A stretch of DNA of 26,616 bases from a virus. The translations under genes and the position numbers were made by a program. The notes below the pieces were generated by a model. It did no database searches. It was not told where the DNA came from and saw only the letters and a list, made by a program, of their open reading frames with translations. The stretch lies in the IMG/VR virus record IMGVR_UViG_3300029448_000356, positions 1-26,616 of that record; one strand, written 5' to 3'. Positions 6,652 to 13,959 of the stretch are shown piece by piece (the first letter of the stretch is position 1; each line of letters begins with the position of its first letter).

Positions 6652-6700
6652 TTACTTAGGCATAATAATTATATTTATATGGATACTATTGAACTCCTAA
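6611..6700 (+). CDS. Possible 29-residue single-pass membrane micropeptide
   Basis: ATG 6611 opens a frame overlapping the end of the coiled-coil gene and the start of the exonuclease gene. It encodes a polar N-terminus (MRNYENKMRA) followed by a hydrophobic helix (about residues 10-27, AFSYLGIIIIFIWILL) and NS. A transmembrane segment arising by chance in AT-rich overlapping sequence is possible. An internal ATG at 6632 could also be the start. No function is known. Confidence 0.4.
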   Translation: MRNYENKMRALAFSYLGIIIIFIWILLNS

Positions 6701-7452
6701 ACGGAGAAATATTTAAACACGATGAGATATTAGAACTTATGAAAGATGATGAGTTCTACTATGGATACTTAGGCAAAGCTGCACTCAGCTCCTCATCAAT
6801 AAAGCTACTCTTAGATAGCCCTAAGAAATACAAATACGTTACCGAGTATGGATCACAAGAATCAAATGCTTTAGATGCAGGATGGTTATTTCATACTTGT
6901 ATTTTAGAGCCTGACGTGTTTAGCTCACAAATCTTTGTAGATGTACAATCTAAAAACACTAAGGCATATAAGTTAGCTAAAGAAGAACACGGAAAGGTTT
7001 TTACTATAAAACAGAAAAGAGATGCAGAAAGATTAGCTGATGCCTTTTTAAGAAACGAACACGCTTTAAAACTAATAACAGACTGCGAGTTTGAAGTACC
7101 TGCAATAGGTATGGTACAGGGATATCCTTTTAGAGGCAAAGCAGATGTCTTAGACAGTTACAGACTATGCGATCTTAAAACAACAAGCGACCTAAAAGCA
7201 TTTCCCTATGCTGCAAGAAAGTACGGATATGATGTACAAGTATATTTATATTGTGAATTGTTTAACAAACCATACGAGGAGTTTAAGTTTGGAGTAATAG
7301 ACAAAGGATCATTAGACATAGGAATCTATGATGTAAGTGAGGAGTTTTATTTACAAGGCAAAGCCAAAGTAACAAAAGCATTAGAAACATTTGAAACATT
7401 TTTTATTAACGGAGCAGACTTAGATAGTTACTGCATTAAAGGAACATTGTGA
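6679..7452 (+). CDS. PD-(D/E)XK exonuclease, RecE/exodeoxyribonuclease VIII-like
   Basis: 257 residues. Motifs of the RecE/Exo VIII-type (DUF3799) nuclease fold occur in order: SSSSIKLLLDSPKKY near 37-51, LDAGWLFHTCILEP (65-78, with the conserved G..H), FRGKADVLD (151-159, Asp156), CDLKTTSD (Asp165, Lys167) and DVQVYLY (Gln187..Tyr191). Such enzymes degrade the 5' strand of duplex ends to expose a 3' tail for annealing. The SSB-type proteins and NinG upstream could complete a recombination pathway, though no Redbeta/RecT-like annealase is visible. An alternative is host-DNA degradation for nucleotides. The stop overlaps the next GTG start. Confidence 0.8.
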   Translation: MDTIELLNGEIFKHDEILELMKDDEFYYGYLGKAALSSSSIKLLLDSPKKYKYVTEYGSQESNALDAGWLFHTCILEPDVFSSQIFVDVQSKNTKAYKLAKEEHGKVFTIKQKRDAERLADAFLRNEHALKLITDCEFEVPAIGMVQGYPFRGKADVLDSYRLCDLKTTSDLKAFPYAARKYGYDVQVYLYCELFNKPYEEFKFGVIDKGSLDIGIYDVSEEFYLQGKAKVTKALETFETFFINGADLDSYCIKGTL

Positions 7453-8285
7453 TAGAAGATAAAAACATAGAAATATTTAACAATGCAAAAACCTCAACTC
7501 TGCGCATTAATAATCACAAGGATGACTTTAAAAGCGAAAGAGGGTTAAAATATAAGAAATCTATTGAGAACTTTTGGAATAAGTTTTATGAATACTTTGA
7601 TTATTATTTTAAACACAATAATAAAAAACAACATTATTATGAAGAAACATTAGATTTAGTTTTAAGTGATTTGTTTTGCAACGGATACGATTTAGAAACC
7701 AAACAAGATTTTTTAGAAATAAAAAGTGAATATATTGATACAGGAATGTGTTGTTATTATGAAGAAAATTACAGGGATTTAGTGTTAGATCTTATGAAGC
7801 ATAGTGATTTTAAAACTAAAAGATTTTGGGTAAAACATTATAACAATTTATTGCTTTATCAAATAGATGAATTTATTGAAGATTTTTTTATTTACAGTGG
7901 TGCAGAAAAAAATTTATTTTCTAAAAGTTTTTTAAATCTTGTTAAATATGATGAATATGTTATATATCAAGAAAACTTATCAAAAACATTATTGAGTGAA
8001 AAATACGAAAGTCGTTGGAAAGGTAAAAAAATAAAAACTCAAGACAAAAAAACTTATATACTTAAAGATAAAAACACAGGTTATTACAAGATAGGTAAAT
8101 CTATAAATCCACTTGATAGAGAAAAAACCTTACAAGCAGAGAAACCAACATACGAATTAATAAAGATATTTAATAACGACATTGAATCAGACTTACATAA
8201 AAAATACAAAAAACAAAATGTAAGAGGAGAATGGTTTAACTTAAACAAAATACAATTAAAATATATATGCACGAGTTATGAATAA
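7449..8285 (+). CDS. GIY-YIG (T5orf172/Mug113-type) domain protein, probable recent insertion
   Basis: 278 residues, GTG start overlapping the exonuclease TGA. The C-terminal 75 residues carry the GIY-YIG-like pattern: TYILKDKNTGYYKIGKS, DPL/DREKTLQ, then the downstream Glu-containing helix IESDLHKKYKK and RGEWFNL. This is typical of the Mug113/T5orf172 subgroup of phage nucleases. The N-terminal 200 residues are Tyr/Phe/Asn-rich helices with no recognised family and may be a target-recognition part. The gene is markedly more AT-rich than its neighbours (17-20% G+C in three 60-nt lines counted, against 30-33% in flanking genes), which suggests later arrival. It may be a homing-type nuclease or a moron gene. 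Confidence 0.7.
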   Translation: MIEDKNIEIFNNAKTSTLRINNHKDDFKSERGLKYKKSIENFWNKFYEYFDYYFKHNNKKQHYYEETLDLVLSDLFCNGYDLETKQDFLEIKSEYIDTGMCCYYEENYRDLVLDLMKHSDFKTKRFWVKHYNNLLLYQIDEFIEDFFIYSGAEKNLFSKSFLNLVKYDEYVIYQENLSKTLLSEKYESRWKGKKIKTQDKKTYILKDKNTGYYKIGKSINPLDREKTLQAEKPTYELIKIFNNDIESDLHKKYKKQNVRGEWFNLNKIQLKYICTSYE

Positions 8286-8721
8286 GGAAGCAAATAAAAT
8301 AGCAAAACACATTGTAGATATATCAGGAATCGATGTATTTAAAAACACAAGGAAAAGAGAATATGTAGAGATGAGGTCTTTGCTTACGTTTATGTTGAGG
8401 CATCATTGCGATATGACCTTTTACGATATAAGAGACTTCTACGAATCTAAAGGAAAGCATTACGATCACGCTACAGCTATATATAGTTTAAATGCATTTG
8501 AGATGCACAGAAGATACAATCCTAAAATAGATAAGTATTTTGACATAGCACTTCTCAGACTAAGAAACAAATCAAAATTAAGACGAGCATTAATAAACCA
8601 CATAATAGACTACACTAAATCAAAGGACTTAAAGAAGCTCCTTAAAATAGTAGATACATTACCCTTAAAAGATATAGATGGAAAAGAACAAACAAAAGAG
8701 AAAACAGATACCCCTGTATAA
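8278..8721 (+). CDS. DnaA domain IV-like DNA-binding protein, possible replication initiator
   Basis: 147 residues. Residues about 26-75 resemble the DNA-binding domain IV of DnaA: REYVEMRSLLTFMLRHHCDM, TFYDIRDFYE, then HYDHATAIYSLNAFE. The last element is close to the DnaA signature, in which DHTTV-type residues contact the DnaA box. No AAA+ ATPase domain is present, so it would be a stand-alone origin- or operator-binding module. The C-terminus is basic helical, then polar (KEQTKEKTDTPV). It overlaps the next gene by 44 nt. A natural candidate target is the repeat array at 2228-2298, which is inference. Confidence 0.6.
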   Translation: MNKEANKIAKHIVDISGIDVFKNTRKREYVEMRSLLTFMLRHHCDMTFYDIRDFYESKGKHYDHATAIYSLNAFEMHRRYNPKIDKYFDIALLRLRNKSKLRRALINHIIDYTKSKDLKKLLKIVDTLPLKDIDGKEQTKEKTDTPV

Positions 8722-9040
8722 AGGACTTATAAAATACTTTCCTGATGCACTATGCGAAGTAGCAAGAGTAAGCTACATAGGAAGTAAACAACATCATCCT
8801 GACAAAGAAATACATTGGGATAGAGAAAAAAGCTCAGACGATCTTGATGCACTTATGCGACACCTAATGGAAAATGGTATGCACGACATAGATGGAGTAA
8901 GACACTCTGCAAAGATTGCTTGGAGAGCATTAGCACACCTACAAAAAGAAATAGAGGGAGACAGAGGCGAACAATGGTACATAGACCAATACAATCGTAA
9001 CAGACTACCACACGACCAAATAATATCAGGTACAGAATGA
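8678..9040 (+). CDS. DUF5664-like nucleotide hydrolase (dATP/dGTP diphosphohydrolase N-terminal family)
   Basis: 120 residues. The pattern is that of the DUF5664 family, helical proteins related to MazG-type pyrophosphohydrolases and linked in some phages to purine nucleotide pools: LIKYFPDALCEVARVSYIGS, then SSDDLDALMRHLMENGMHDID and RHSAKIAWRALAHLQKEI. Conserved-looking Asp/His residues (DDLDALMRH, RHSAKIAWRALAH) could bind metal. It may adjust dNTP pools or remove modified nucleotides during phage DNA synthesis. It ends ATGA with the methyltransferase start, so the two are coupled. The activity is family inference only. Confidence 0.65.
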   Translation: MEKNKQKRKQIPLYKGLIKYFPDALCEVARVSYIGSKQHHPDKEIHWDREKSSDDLDALMRHLMENGMHDIDGVRHSAKIAWRALAHLQKEIEGDRGEQWYIDQYNRNRLPHDQIISGTE

Positions 9041-9621
9041 AAATACTAAACTTATATTCAGGTATAGGGGGTAATAGACATCTTTGGGGTGATGAACACG
9101 AAATTACAGCTATTGAGATTAACCCTGAAATTTCAGCAATATACAAAGAGAAGTTTCCAAATGATGTAGTTATAAATACAGATGCACACTTTTACTTATT
9201 ACATCACTTTCAAGACTTTGATTTTATTTGGTCAAGTCCACCTTGTCCAAGTCATAGTAGATTATGCTACTCACAGAAAGAAAAGAAATATATAGACTTA
9301 GCACTATATCAACAAATAATACTTTTAAAATCTTGGTTTAAGGGTAAATGGGTTATAGAGAATGTAGTACCTTATTATGATTATCTTATCAACCCAAGTG
9401 TAGTAATAGGTAGACATCCTTATTGGTGTAATTTTGAAGTTCCAACTCTACCAATAAAAAACATAGATATATCTCGTTCAACAGCAGATGAACTATCTGA
9501 ATATTTAGGCATACCTAAACCAAGATACAAATCAAGATTATTATTAAGAAATTGTGTAGAGCCAAAGATAGGGTTACATTTTCTTAAACATAGCGCTAAT
9601 AAACAAACAGAATTATTTTGA
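9037..9621 (+). CDS. DNA (cytosine-5)-methyltransferase, compact
   Basis: 194 residues. Motifs in order: SAM-binding motif I LNLYSGIGGNRHLW (4-17), motif II-like ITAIEINPE, motif IV SSPPCPSHSR with catalytic Cys70, motif VI WVIENV (105-110) and a motif VIII-like RYKSRLLLRN near 173. It is much shorter than free-standing C5 methyltransferases and lacks a normal target-recognition domain, as in other mini-Dcm phage enzymes. It may protect phage DNA from host restriction. The site cannot be read from the sequence. It is not next to the MjaI-like nuclease, so pairing as a restriction-modification system is not supported by position. Confidence 0.8.
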   Translation: MKILNLYSGIGGNRHLWGDEHEITAIEINPEISAIYKEKFPNDVVINTDAHFYLLHHFQDFDFIWSSPPCPSHSRLCYSQKEKKYIDLALYQQIILLKSWFKGKWVIENVVPYYDYLINPSVVIGRHPYWCNFEVPTLPIKNIDISRSTADELSEYLGIPKPRYKSRLLLRNCVEPKIGLHFLKHSANKQTELF

Positions 9622-9737
9622 AACAAAAGAAGTTTACACAAATACAAAGAATAAAAAGATTAGAGAATATAGTAAGCCAAATCTATATGAGTGTAGAGGT
9701 AATAAAACAACGGCTTGACAAAAAAGAAGAAAAGTAA
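9618..9737 (+). CDS. Possible small helical protein (TTG start)
   Basis: 39 residues from TTG 9618, overlapping the methyltransferase TGA. The sequence is lysine/glutamine-rich and helical (RIKRLENIVSQIYMSVEVIK, then QRLDKKEEK). It has Leu/Ile/Val at heptad-like spacing, consistent with a short coiled coil. It ends where the ACGTTAT motif begins (9737). No family is known, and the non-ATG start lowers confidence. Confidence 0.4.
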   Translation: MKQKKFTQIQRIKRLENIVSQIYMSVEVIKQRLDKKEEK

Positions 9738-9750
9738 CGTTATATATTTG
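9737..9750 (+). promoter_or_regulatory. ACGTTAT motif before small terminase
   Basis: ACGTTATATATTTG: the ACGTTAT seen before other structural genes merges with TATATTTG (9743-9750), a perfect Bacteroidetes -7 element TAnnTTTG. The ATG of the terminase small subunit is at 9771, leaving a leader of about 15 nt, unlike the 6-nt spacing of the other four sites. Confidence 0.6.
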
Positions 9751-9770
9751 ATTAATCAAAGTTTTTCAAA

Positions 9771-10037
9771 ATGTACAAATTAGAGAATAGAGGAGGTAGA
9801 AGATTAGGAGCAGGTAGAAAACCTAAAGCCGATGAGCTTAAGTTAGTTGAGAAATTAGACAATGTAATTGACAACGAAATAGCTTTAAAGAAATTAGGAG
9901 AACTAATAGCTAAAGGCGACATACGAGCAATACAAATCTACTTTAACTATAGATACGGAAAGCCAAAAGAAAAGATAGACATAAACTCATCTGAGGGTCT
10001 TAACATTAGCTTTAAAGACTTAATAAGATTTAAGTGA
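9771..10037 (+). CDS. terS: Terminase small subunit
   Basis: 88 residues. It starts with the basic glycine-rich motif RGGRRLGAGRKPKADE (7-22) that marks many phage small terminases, followed by helical segments and a C-terminal patch IQIYFNYRYGKPKEKIDI. It should recognise phage DNA and hand it to the large subunit, which starts 4 nt before its stop. The coding sequence is short but complete, and its context is decisive. The upstream ACGTTAT/TAnnTTTG site suggests it opens the late transcription unit. Confidence 0.8.
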   Translation: MYKLENRGGRRLGAGRKPKADELKLVEKLDNVIDNEIALKKLGELIAKGDIRAIQIYFNYRYGKPKEKIDINSSEGLNISFKDLIRFK

Positions 10038-11239
10038 TAGACATAAACCCTAAATACCAAAAGTTAGGCAACGACACAAGGTATTACATAATCACAGGAG
10101 GTAGAGCATCAGGTAAATCATTCTCAGTAAACCTAATGCTTGTGTTACTAACATACGAAACAAACCACACAATACTATTTACTCGTTATACATTAACCTC
10201 AGCTTATGTTTCAATCATTCCTGAATTTATAGAAAAGATAGAGCTGTTAGATAAGTTTGATGACTTCCACATAACTAAAGACGAGATTATTAATTTAAAG
10301 TCAGGAAGCAAGATAGTATTTAAAGGTATTAAAACCTCATCAGGAGATCAGACAGCAAACCTTAAATCTATTACAGGTGTTACAACTTGGGTGTTAGATG
10401 AGGCGGAGGAATTAACAGACGAGGGTACGTTTGATAAGATAGACCTTACAATAAGAGAAACTAAAAACCAAAACAGAATTATATTAATCCTCAACCCTAC
10501 AACTAAAGAGCATTGGATATATCAAAGATTCTTTGAAGATAAAGGAATACAAGAGGGAACTAACACAGAAAAAGACAACACTACCTACATACACACCACA
10601 TATCAAGACAACTTAGAAAACCTAAGTAAATCATTTTTAAAGCAAATAGACGATTTAAAAATAAGGAGACCACTAAAATACAAACACGCTATAATGGGTG
10701 GATGGTTAGATAAAGCTGAGGGTGTTATATTTAATAATTGGAAGATAGGACAATTCAAAAGAGTAGGTGTAAGTGTGTGGGGACAAGATTACGGATTTAG
10801 TAATGATCCCTCAACCCTTATAGAAACTAATATAGACACTTCTAACAAGCGAATATACCTTAAAGAGTGTTATTACTTACCAAGCCTAACAACAAGCGAT
10901 ATAACACGCTTAAACGAGCAACACGCAAAAGGTGGTTTAATAATAGCTGATAGTGCAGAGCCTCGACTAATTAGTGAGATACGAGCAAAAGGCTGTAATG
11001 TAAAGCCAAGCGTAAAAGGTCAAGGTAGTGTAACCTACGGAATATCACTCTTACAAGACTATGATCTAATAATAAGCGAGGATAGTATAAACCTCATCAA
11101 AGAGCTAAACAACTACTCTTGGTTAGAAAGAAAGTCTAATACACCTATAGACAAGTTTAACCATTTGATAGATGCAGTAAGATACGCTGTAACCTTTCAA
11201 TTAAAGAATCCTAATAGGGGTAAGTATGCAATAAGATAG
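10034..11239 (+). CDS. terL: Terminase large subunit (ATPase and nuclease)
   Basis: 401 residues, GTG start overlapping the terS stop. ATPase: Walker A GGRASGKS (22-29), Walker B TTWVLDEAEE (117-126) and a coupling motif LILNPT (151-156). Nuclease (RNase H fold): QDYGFSNDPS (Asp252), LIIADSAEP (Asp306) and FNHLIDAVRYAV (Asp380), the expected acidic triad. It packages DNA into proheads and cuts the concatemer. Length fits Terminase_3-type enzymes. It is followed by the ACGTTAT motif before the tail genes. Confidence 0.95.
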   Translation: MIDINPKYQKLGNDTRYYIITGGRASGKSFSVNLMLVLLTYETNHTILFTRYTLTSAYVSIIPEFIEKIELLDKFDDFHITKDEIINLKSGSKIVFKGIKTSSGDQTANLKSITGVTTWVLDEAEELTDEGTFDKIDLTIRETKNQNRIILILNPTTKEHWIYQRFFEDKGIQEGTNTEKDNTTYIHTTYQDNLENLSKSFLKQIDDLKIRRPLKYKHAIMGGWLDKAEGVIFNNWKIGQFKRVGVSVWGQDYGFSNDPSTLIETNIDTSNKRIYLKECYYLPSLTTSDITRLNEQHAKGGLIIADSAEPRLISEIRAKGCNVKPSVKGQGSVTYGISLLQDYDLIISEDSINLIKELNNYSWLERKSNTPIDKFNHLIDAVRYAVTFQLKNPNRGKYAIR

Positions 11240-11260
11240 TTTCTAAAAGTTTTATTTTTT

Positions 11261-11276
11261 ACGTTATATATATATG
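11261..11276 (+). promoter_or_regulatory. ACGTTAT-N6-ATG motif before tail genes
   Basis: ACGTTAT at 11261-11267, six bases, then the ATG at 11274. It is preceded by a T-rich stretch and lies in the only gap between terL and the tail chaperone. It shares exact spacing with sites at 18004, 19298 and 21583. Confidence 0.65.
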
Positions 11277-11924
11277 AAAGTAGAGGTTTATATTCCTGAT
11301 ACTCTTAGCGAAATCACATTAGACAAGTATCAAAGGTATTTAAAAATACAAGAGAACAACGAAGATGAGAACTTCTTAGCTATTAAAATGATAGAAATAT
11401 TTTGTGGACTAAGAGGCGATACGATAATGGCAATGAAAGCTAAAAGCATCAAAGACATAACACTTATACTTACACAAATGTTTAATGAGAAACCTCAGCT
11501 TGTAAAAGAGTTTAAGATGAATGGTATGACTTATGGTTTTATTCCTAAGTTAGAAGATATGTCTTTTGGAGAGTATATTGACCTTGATACTTACATAGGA
11601 GATATGGATAACATACACAGAGCTATGAATGTTTTATACAGACCTATCAAACAAAAGTATCAAGACAAATATCTAATAGAAGATTATACAGGAGATGATC
11701 CTGAGAAAATGAAAGATATGCCAATGGATGCCGTACTTAGTTCGATACTTTTTTTTTACAATTTAGGGATGGACTTGTCGAAAACTATGCTGAACTCTTT
11801 GGAGGACAACAAGGAAATCAACTTAGCTCAGTATCTAACTTCGGAAGAAAATGGGGATGGTATCAATCACTTTTCGGACTCTCTCAAGGAGATATTAGAA
11901 GATTTGAAGATATCACTAAACTAA
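11274..11924 (+). CDS. Tail assembly chaperone, frame-0 product (lambda gpG analogue)
   Basis: 216 residues, acidic, mostly helical, located between terminase and tail genes. The first 161 residues are shared with a longer product made by -1 frameshifting at 11750-11756 (see those entries). By analogy with lambda gpG/gpGT, both products would bind the tape measure protein and recruit tail tube subunits, without being part of the virion. Unlike lambda G, the unshifted frame continues 55 codons beyond the slip site, ending in a plausible helical sequence (SDSLKEILEDLKISLN), so about 165 nt may code in two frames. The ACGTTAT motif lies 6 nt before the start. Confidence 0.75.
   Translation: MKVEVYIPDTLSEITLDKYQRYLKIQENNEDENFLAIKMIEIFCGLRGDTIMAMKAKSIKDITLILTQMFNEKPQLVKEFKMNGMTYGFIPKLEDMSFGEYIDLDTYIGDMDNIHRAMNVLYRPIKQKYQDKYLIEDYTGDDPEKMKDMPMDAVLSSILFFYNLGMDLSKTMLNSLEDNKEINLAQYLTSEENGDGINHFSDSLKEILEDLKISLN
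11750..11756 (+). promoter_or_regulatory. -1 frameshift site T TTT TTT
   Basis: A run of nine T (11749-11757) is read as CTT TTT TTT TAC in frame 0. T TTT TTT (11750-11756) is a perfect X XXY YYZ heptamer, allowing both tRNAs to re-pair after a -1 slip. The -1 frame has a TAG only five codons upstream of the slip point and no ATG, GTG or TTG before well into the fused segment, so it can be expressed only by slippage. Confidence 0.85.
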
Positions 11925-12013
11925 ACATACATACCTGTCTTTACGCTTTAAGTTTTATGAAAGAGAAAGCAGAGGTAGAATCAAAGAATATAAAAAGTAA
12001 ATTCAATAGATGA
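11756..12013 (+). CDS. Tail assembly chaperone -1 frame extension (lambda T-like part of GT)
   Basis: 85 codons in the -1 frame from TTA 11756 to TGA 12011, fused to the first 161 residues of the upstream frame to give about 246 residues. The extension contains FGRKWGWYQSLFGLSQGDIR and FEDITKLNIHTCLYALSFMK, then EKAEVESKNIKSKF. This W-G-W-Y...L..GD...F..I..L.......L.F...K pattern resembles C-terminal parts of tail assembly chaperones in Bacteroidetes phages. It overlaps frame 0 to 11924, then runs alone through what would otherwise be an 85-nt gap. Its TGA overlaps the next ATG (ATGA). Confidence 0.85.
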   Translation, partial: LQFRDGLVENYAELFGGQQGNQLSSVSNFGRKWGWYQSLFGLSQGDIRRFEDITKLNIHTCLYALSFMKEKAEVESKNIKSKFNR

Positions 12014-12483
12014 GCAATCAAGGAGTAAGAGGCTATTACCAAATAACACAAACTATAAAGACTAATCTCTTAACAGATGAGAATGTCAATACTGTAACGA
12101 CAGGCGATATATTTGACATAGACCTATCTAAACAAACAATCTTTCCTTTAAGTCATATCATAGTAAACAACGTAACTATCCAAGAACAAGTCCTCAACTT
12201 TAACATTACAGTAATGTCTATGGATATAGTAGATCAGTCTAAAGACGAAACAACAGACGTATTTGTAGGCAACAACAACGAGCAAGATATACTAAACACA
12301 CAATTAGCTGTAGCAAATAAATTAGTAGGGTTACTAAGCAAAGGCGATCTATACAGAGACAAATACCAATTAGATGGAGATGCTTCTTGTGAGTTCTTTT
12401 ATGAAAGGTTTGAAAATCAAATGGCAGGTGTAGCTTGTACGTTTAATGTATTAATTGCAAATGATATAAACGTATGCAGTTAA
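12010..12483 (+). CDS. Putative tail terminator/neck protein
   Basis: 157 residues, coupled to the frameshifted chaperone by ATGA. The sequence (YYQITQTIKTNLLTDENVNTV, QTIFPLSHIIVNN, FNITVMSMDIVDQSK, NNNEQDILNTQLAVANKLVG) mixes an N-terminal helix and strands, as in tail-terminator or minor-capsid-like proteins of siphoviruses. I recall this family next to HK97 gp10-like proteins in flavobacterial phages. A role at the head-tail joint or as the tail terminator is inferred from context. It overlaps the next gene by 10 nt. Confidence 0.5.
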   Translation: MSNQGVRGYYQITQTIKTNLLTDENVNTVTTGDIFDIDLSKQTIFPLSHIIVNNVTIQEQVLNFNITVMSMDIVDQSKDETTDVFVGNNNEQDILNTQLAVANKLVGLLSKGDLYRDKYQLDGDASCEFFYERFENQMAGVACTFNVLIANDINVCS

Positions 12484-13007
12484 AAGAAACAAGGGAAGCG
12501 TTAAATAGGTTTGGAAAGTTTGTAATACAACAAGCAAGATCAAGACTAACTAAAGGAGTTAAAAGAGGGGGTAAAAGGTTTTCACAAAACGATACAAAAA
12601 AACTATATAACAGTTTAGAGTATTTACCTTTTAACAGAAGTGGCTCTATAGGTGTAGAGTTTTATATGGAAGATTATGGTAAGTTTCAAGATAAAGGGGT
12701 TAAGGGTACGAAGTCAAACTACTTAGAAAACAAGAACTCTCCTTTTTCATATAAATCAAGTATGCCGAATCCTGAAATATTTGAGGGTTATATAAAGAGA
12801 AAAGGCATAAAAGGTAGAGATAAGAAAGGTAGATTTATAACAAACAAATCTTTACAATTTTTAATTGCAAGAAGCATATTTCAAAAAGGTATAAAAGCAA
12901 GTATGTTTTTCACTAAGCCTTTTAACCAAGCATACGAGAAACTACCAAAAGATTTACAAGAAAATTTTGTAAAAGATATAGAAAACATAATTTTTGACAA
13001 TGGCTAA
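12474..13007 (+). CDS. HK97 gp10-like head-tail joining protein
   Basis: 177 residues, basic. The N-terminal helix (MQLKETREALNRFGKFVIQQ) followed by RLTKGVKRGGKRFSQNDTKK and VEFYMEDYGKFQDKGVKGTK resembles HK97 gp10-type and tail-completion proteins, where the Y-x-x-FxDxG element is typical. The C-terminal half is helical and lysine-rich. It should connect capsid and tail. Overlaps on both sides fit a coupled structural operon. Confidence 0.55.
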   Translation: MQLKETREALNRFGKFVIQQARSRLTKGVKRGGKRFSQNDTKKLYNSLEYLPFNRSGSIGVEFYMEDYGKFQDKGVKGTKSNYLENKNSPFSYKSSMPNPEIFEGYIKRKGIKGRDKKGRFITNKSLQFLIARSIFQKGIKASMFFTKPFNQAYEKLPKDLQENFVKDIENIIFDNG

Positions 13008-13959
13008 TATACTACTAAGAAGTCCTAAATATTTAACAATAACAACAGGCTCACATCTGTCAGCTAAGTTAGAGCTTACTATAGATGGTACATTACGTTA
13101 CACTATTATAAAAAATGCTGTAAGTAACAGAACTGTATTTGAACTATCAACTTTATGTAAAGATTATTACGATCCTGATTATGGTGGAACTTCAGGCTCT
13201 AACTTTGATACAGTGGCTATATCAGCAACTTGGTATGCTTATGATGCAGTAGATGGAGGAGGTAGTCAATTAGCAACATCAACTGTAACTCACACAGGAT
13301 TTTATGGATATACTTATTTTTCTCAAGGTGTCGGTGGTAATGACATTGATCCTGATGATTATGAATTAACAAACACAGGCGATTCAAGAATTGTATACTT
13401 ACCTGAAAACACAGCAAGTTTTGTATGGGATATGAACTCAGGCTCGACCTCTAAAACAACAATAAACACCACAGCAACAAGTGTTACCTCAGCATCAGGT
13501 CAATACACTTGGACAATACAAAGAATCTGTAGTGCTAAATATAGTCCTGTACAAATGAGATTTATAAATAAGAATGGCGCACCCCAAGACCTTTATTTCT
13601 TTTTAAAGTCATCCGAAAGTATGAATACTAAAAGCGAAACATTTAAGAGAAACATATTTAAGTATGCTACATCTAATTATGAAGAAGAAGATCATCAAAC
13701 AACAGTATTCAACAAAACAGGCAAGAAGCGATATACATTAAACACAGATTACATAGCAGAAGCATACAACGAAGTAATAGAAGATGTTTTATTAAGTGAA
13801 TATGTATGGATAAAATATGAATCTACTGATGGAAACAGATGGAGACCTGTAATCGTTAACACAAGCTCTTTACTTAAAAAGACATCATTAAACGATAAGT
13901 TAATTCAATATACATTAGAGGTAGAAGAAGCTAACGATATTATCAATAATATAGTATGA
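13000..13959 (+). CDS. Tail-associated structural protein
   Basis: 319 residues from ATG 13000. A TTG at 12994 would add two residues, but the ATG is preferred. The sequence is strand-rich with many Thr/Ser/Gly/Tyr, as in tail or baseplate beta-sandwich proteins (LRSPKYLTITTGSHLSAKLEL, then later QYTWTIQRICSAKYSPVQMR, KKRYTLNTDYIAEAYNEVIE, LIQYTLEVEEAND). No catalytic motif is seen. It is coupled to the large protein downstream by ATGA. A distal-tail or minor tail role is inferred from position before the 698-residue protein and the tape measure. Confidence 0.5.
   Translation: MANILLRSPKYLTITTGSHLSAKLELTIDGTLRYTIIKNAVSNRTVFELSTLCKDYYDPDYGGTSGSNFDTVAISATWYAYDAVDGGGSQLATSTVTHTGFYGYTYFSQGVGGNDIDPDDYELTNTGDSRIVYLPENTASFVWDMNSGSTSKTTINTTATSVTSASGQYTWTIQRICSAKYSPVQMRFINKNGAPQDLYFFLKSSESMNTKSETFKRNIFKYATSNYEEEDHQTTVFNKTGKKRYTLNTDYIAEAYNEVIEDVLLSEYVWIKYESTDGNRWRPVIVNTSSLLKKTSLNDKLIQYTLEVEEANDIINNIV

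Noticed and set aside
5330-9621. MjaI-like nuclease and C5 methyltransferase as one restriction-modification system
   Set aside because: They are 3 kb apart in different transcription groups, and absence of CTAG makes protection unnecessary; no sequence evidence for a shared target.
9715-9746. TTGACA (9715-9720) followed by TATAT as a classical sigma-70 promoter
   Set aside because: Spacing is about 19-20 nt rather than 17, TTGACA lies in a putative coding frame, and Bacteroidetes do not use this promoter type; the TATATTTG element is the better reading.
11925-12009. A separate small gene between the tail chaperone and the 12010 gene
   Set aside because: The only frame there is the -1 extension; its sole ATG (11957) would give a fragment cutting off the conserved W-G-W-Y part.
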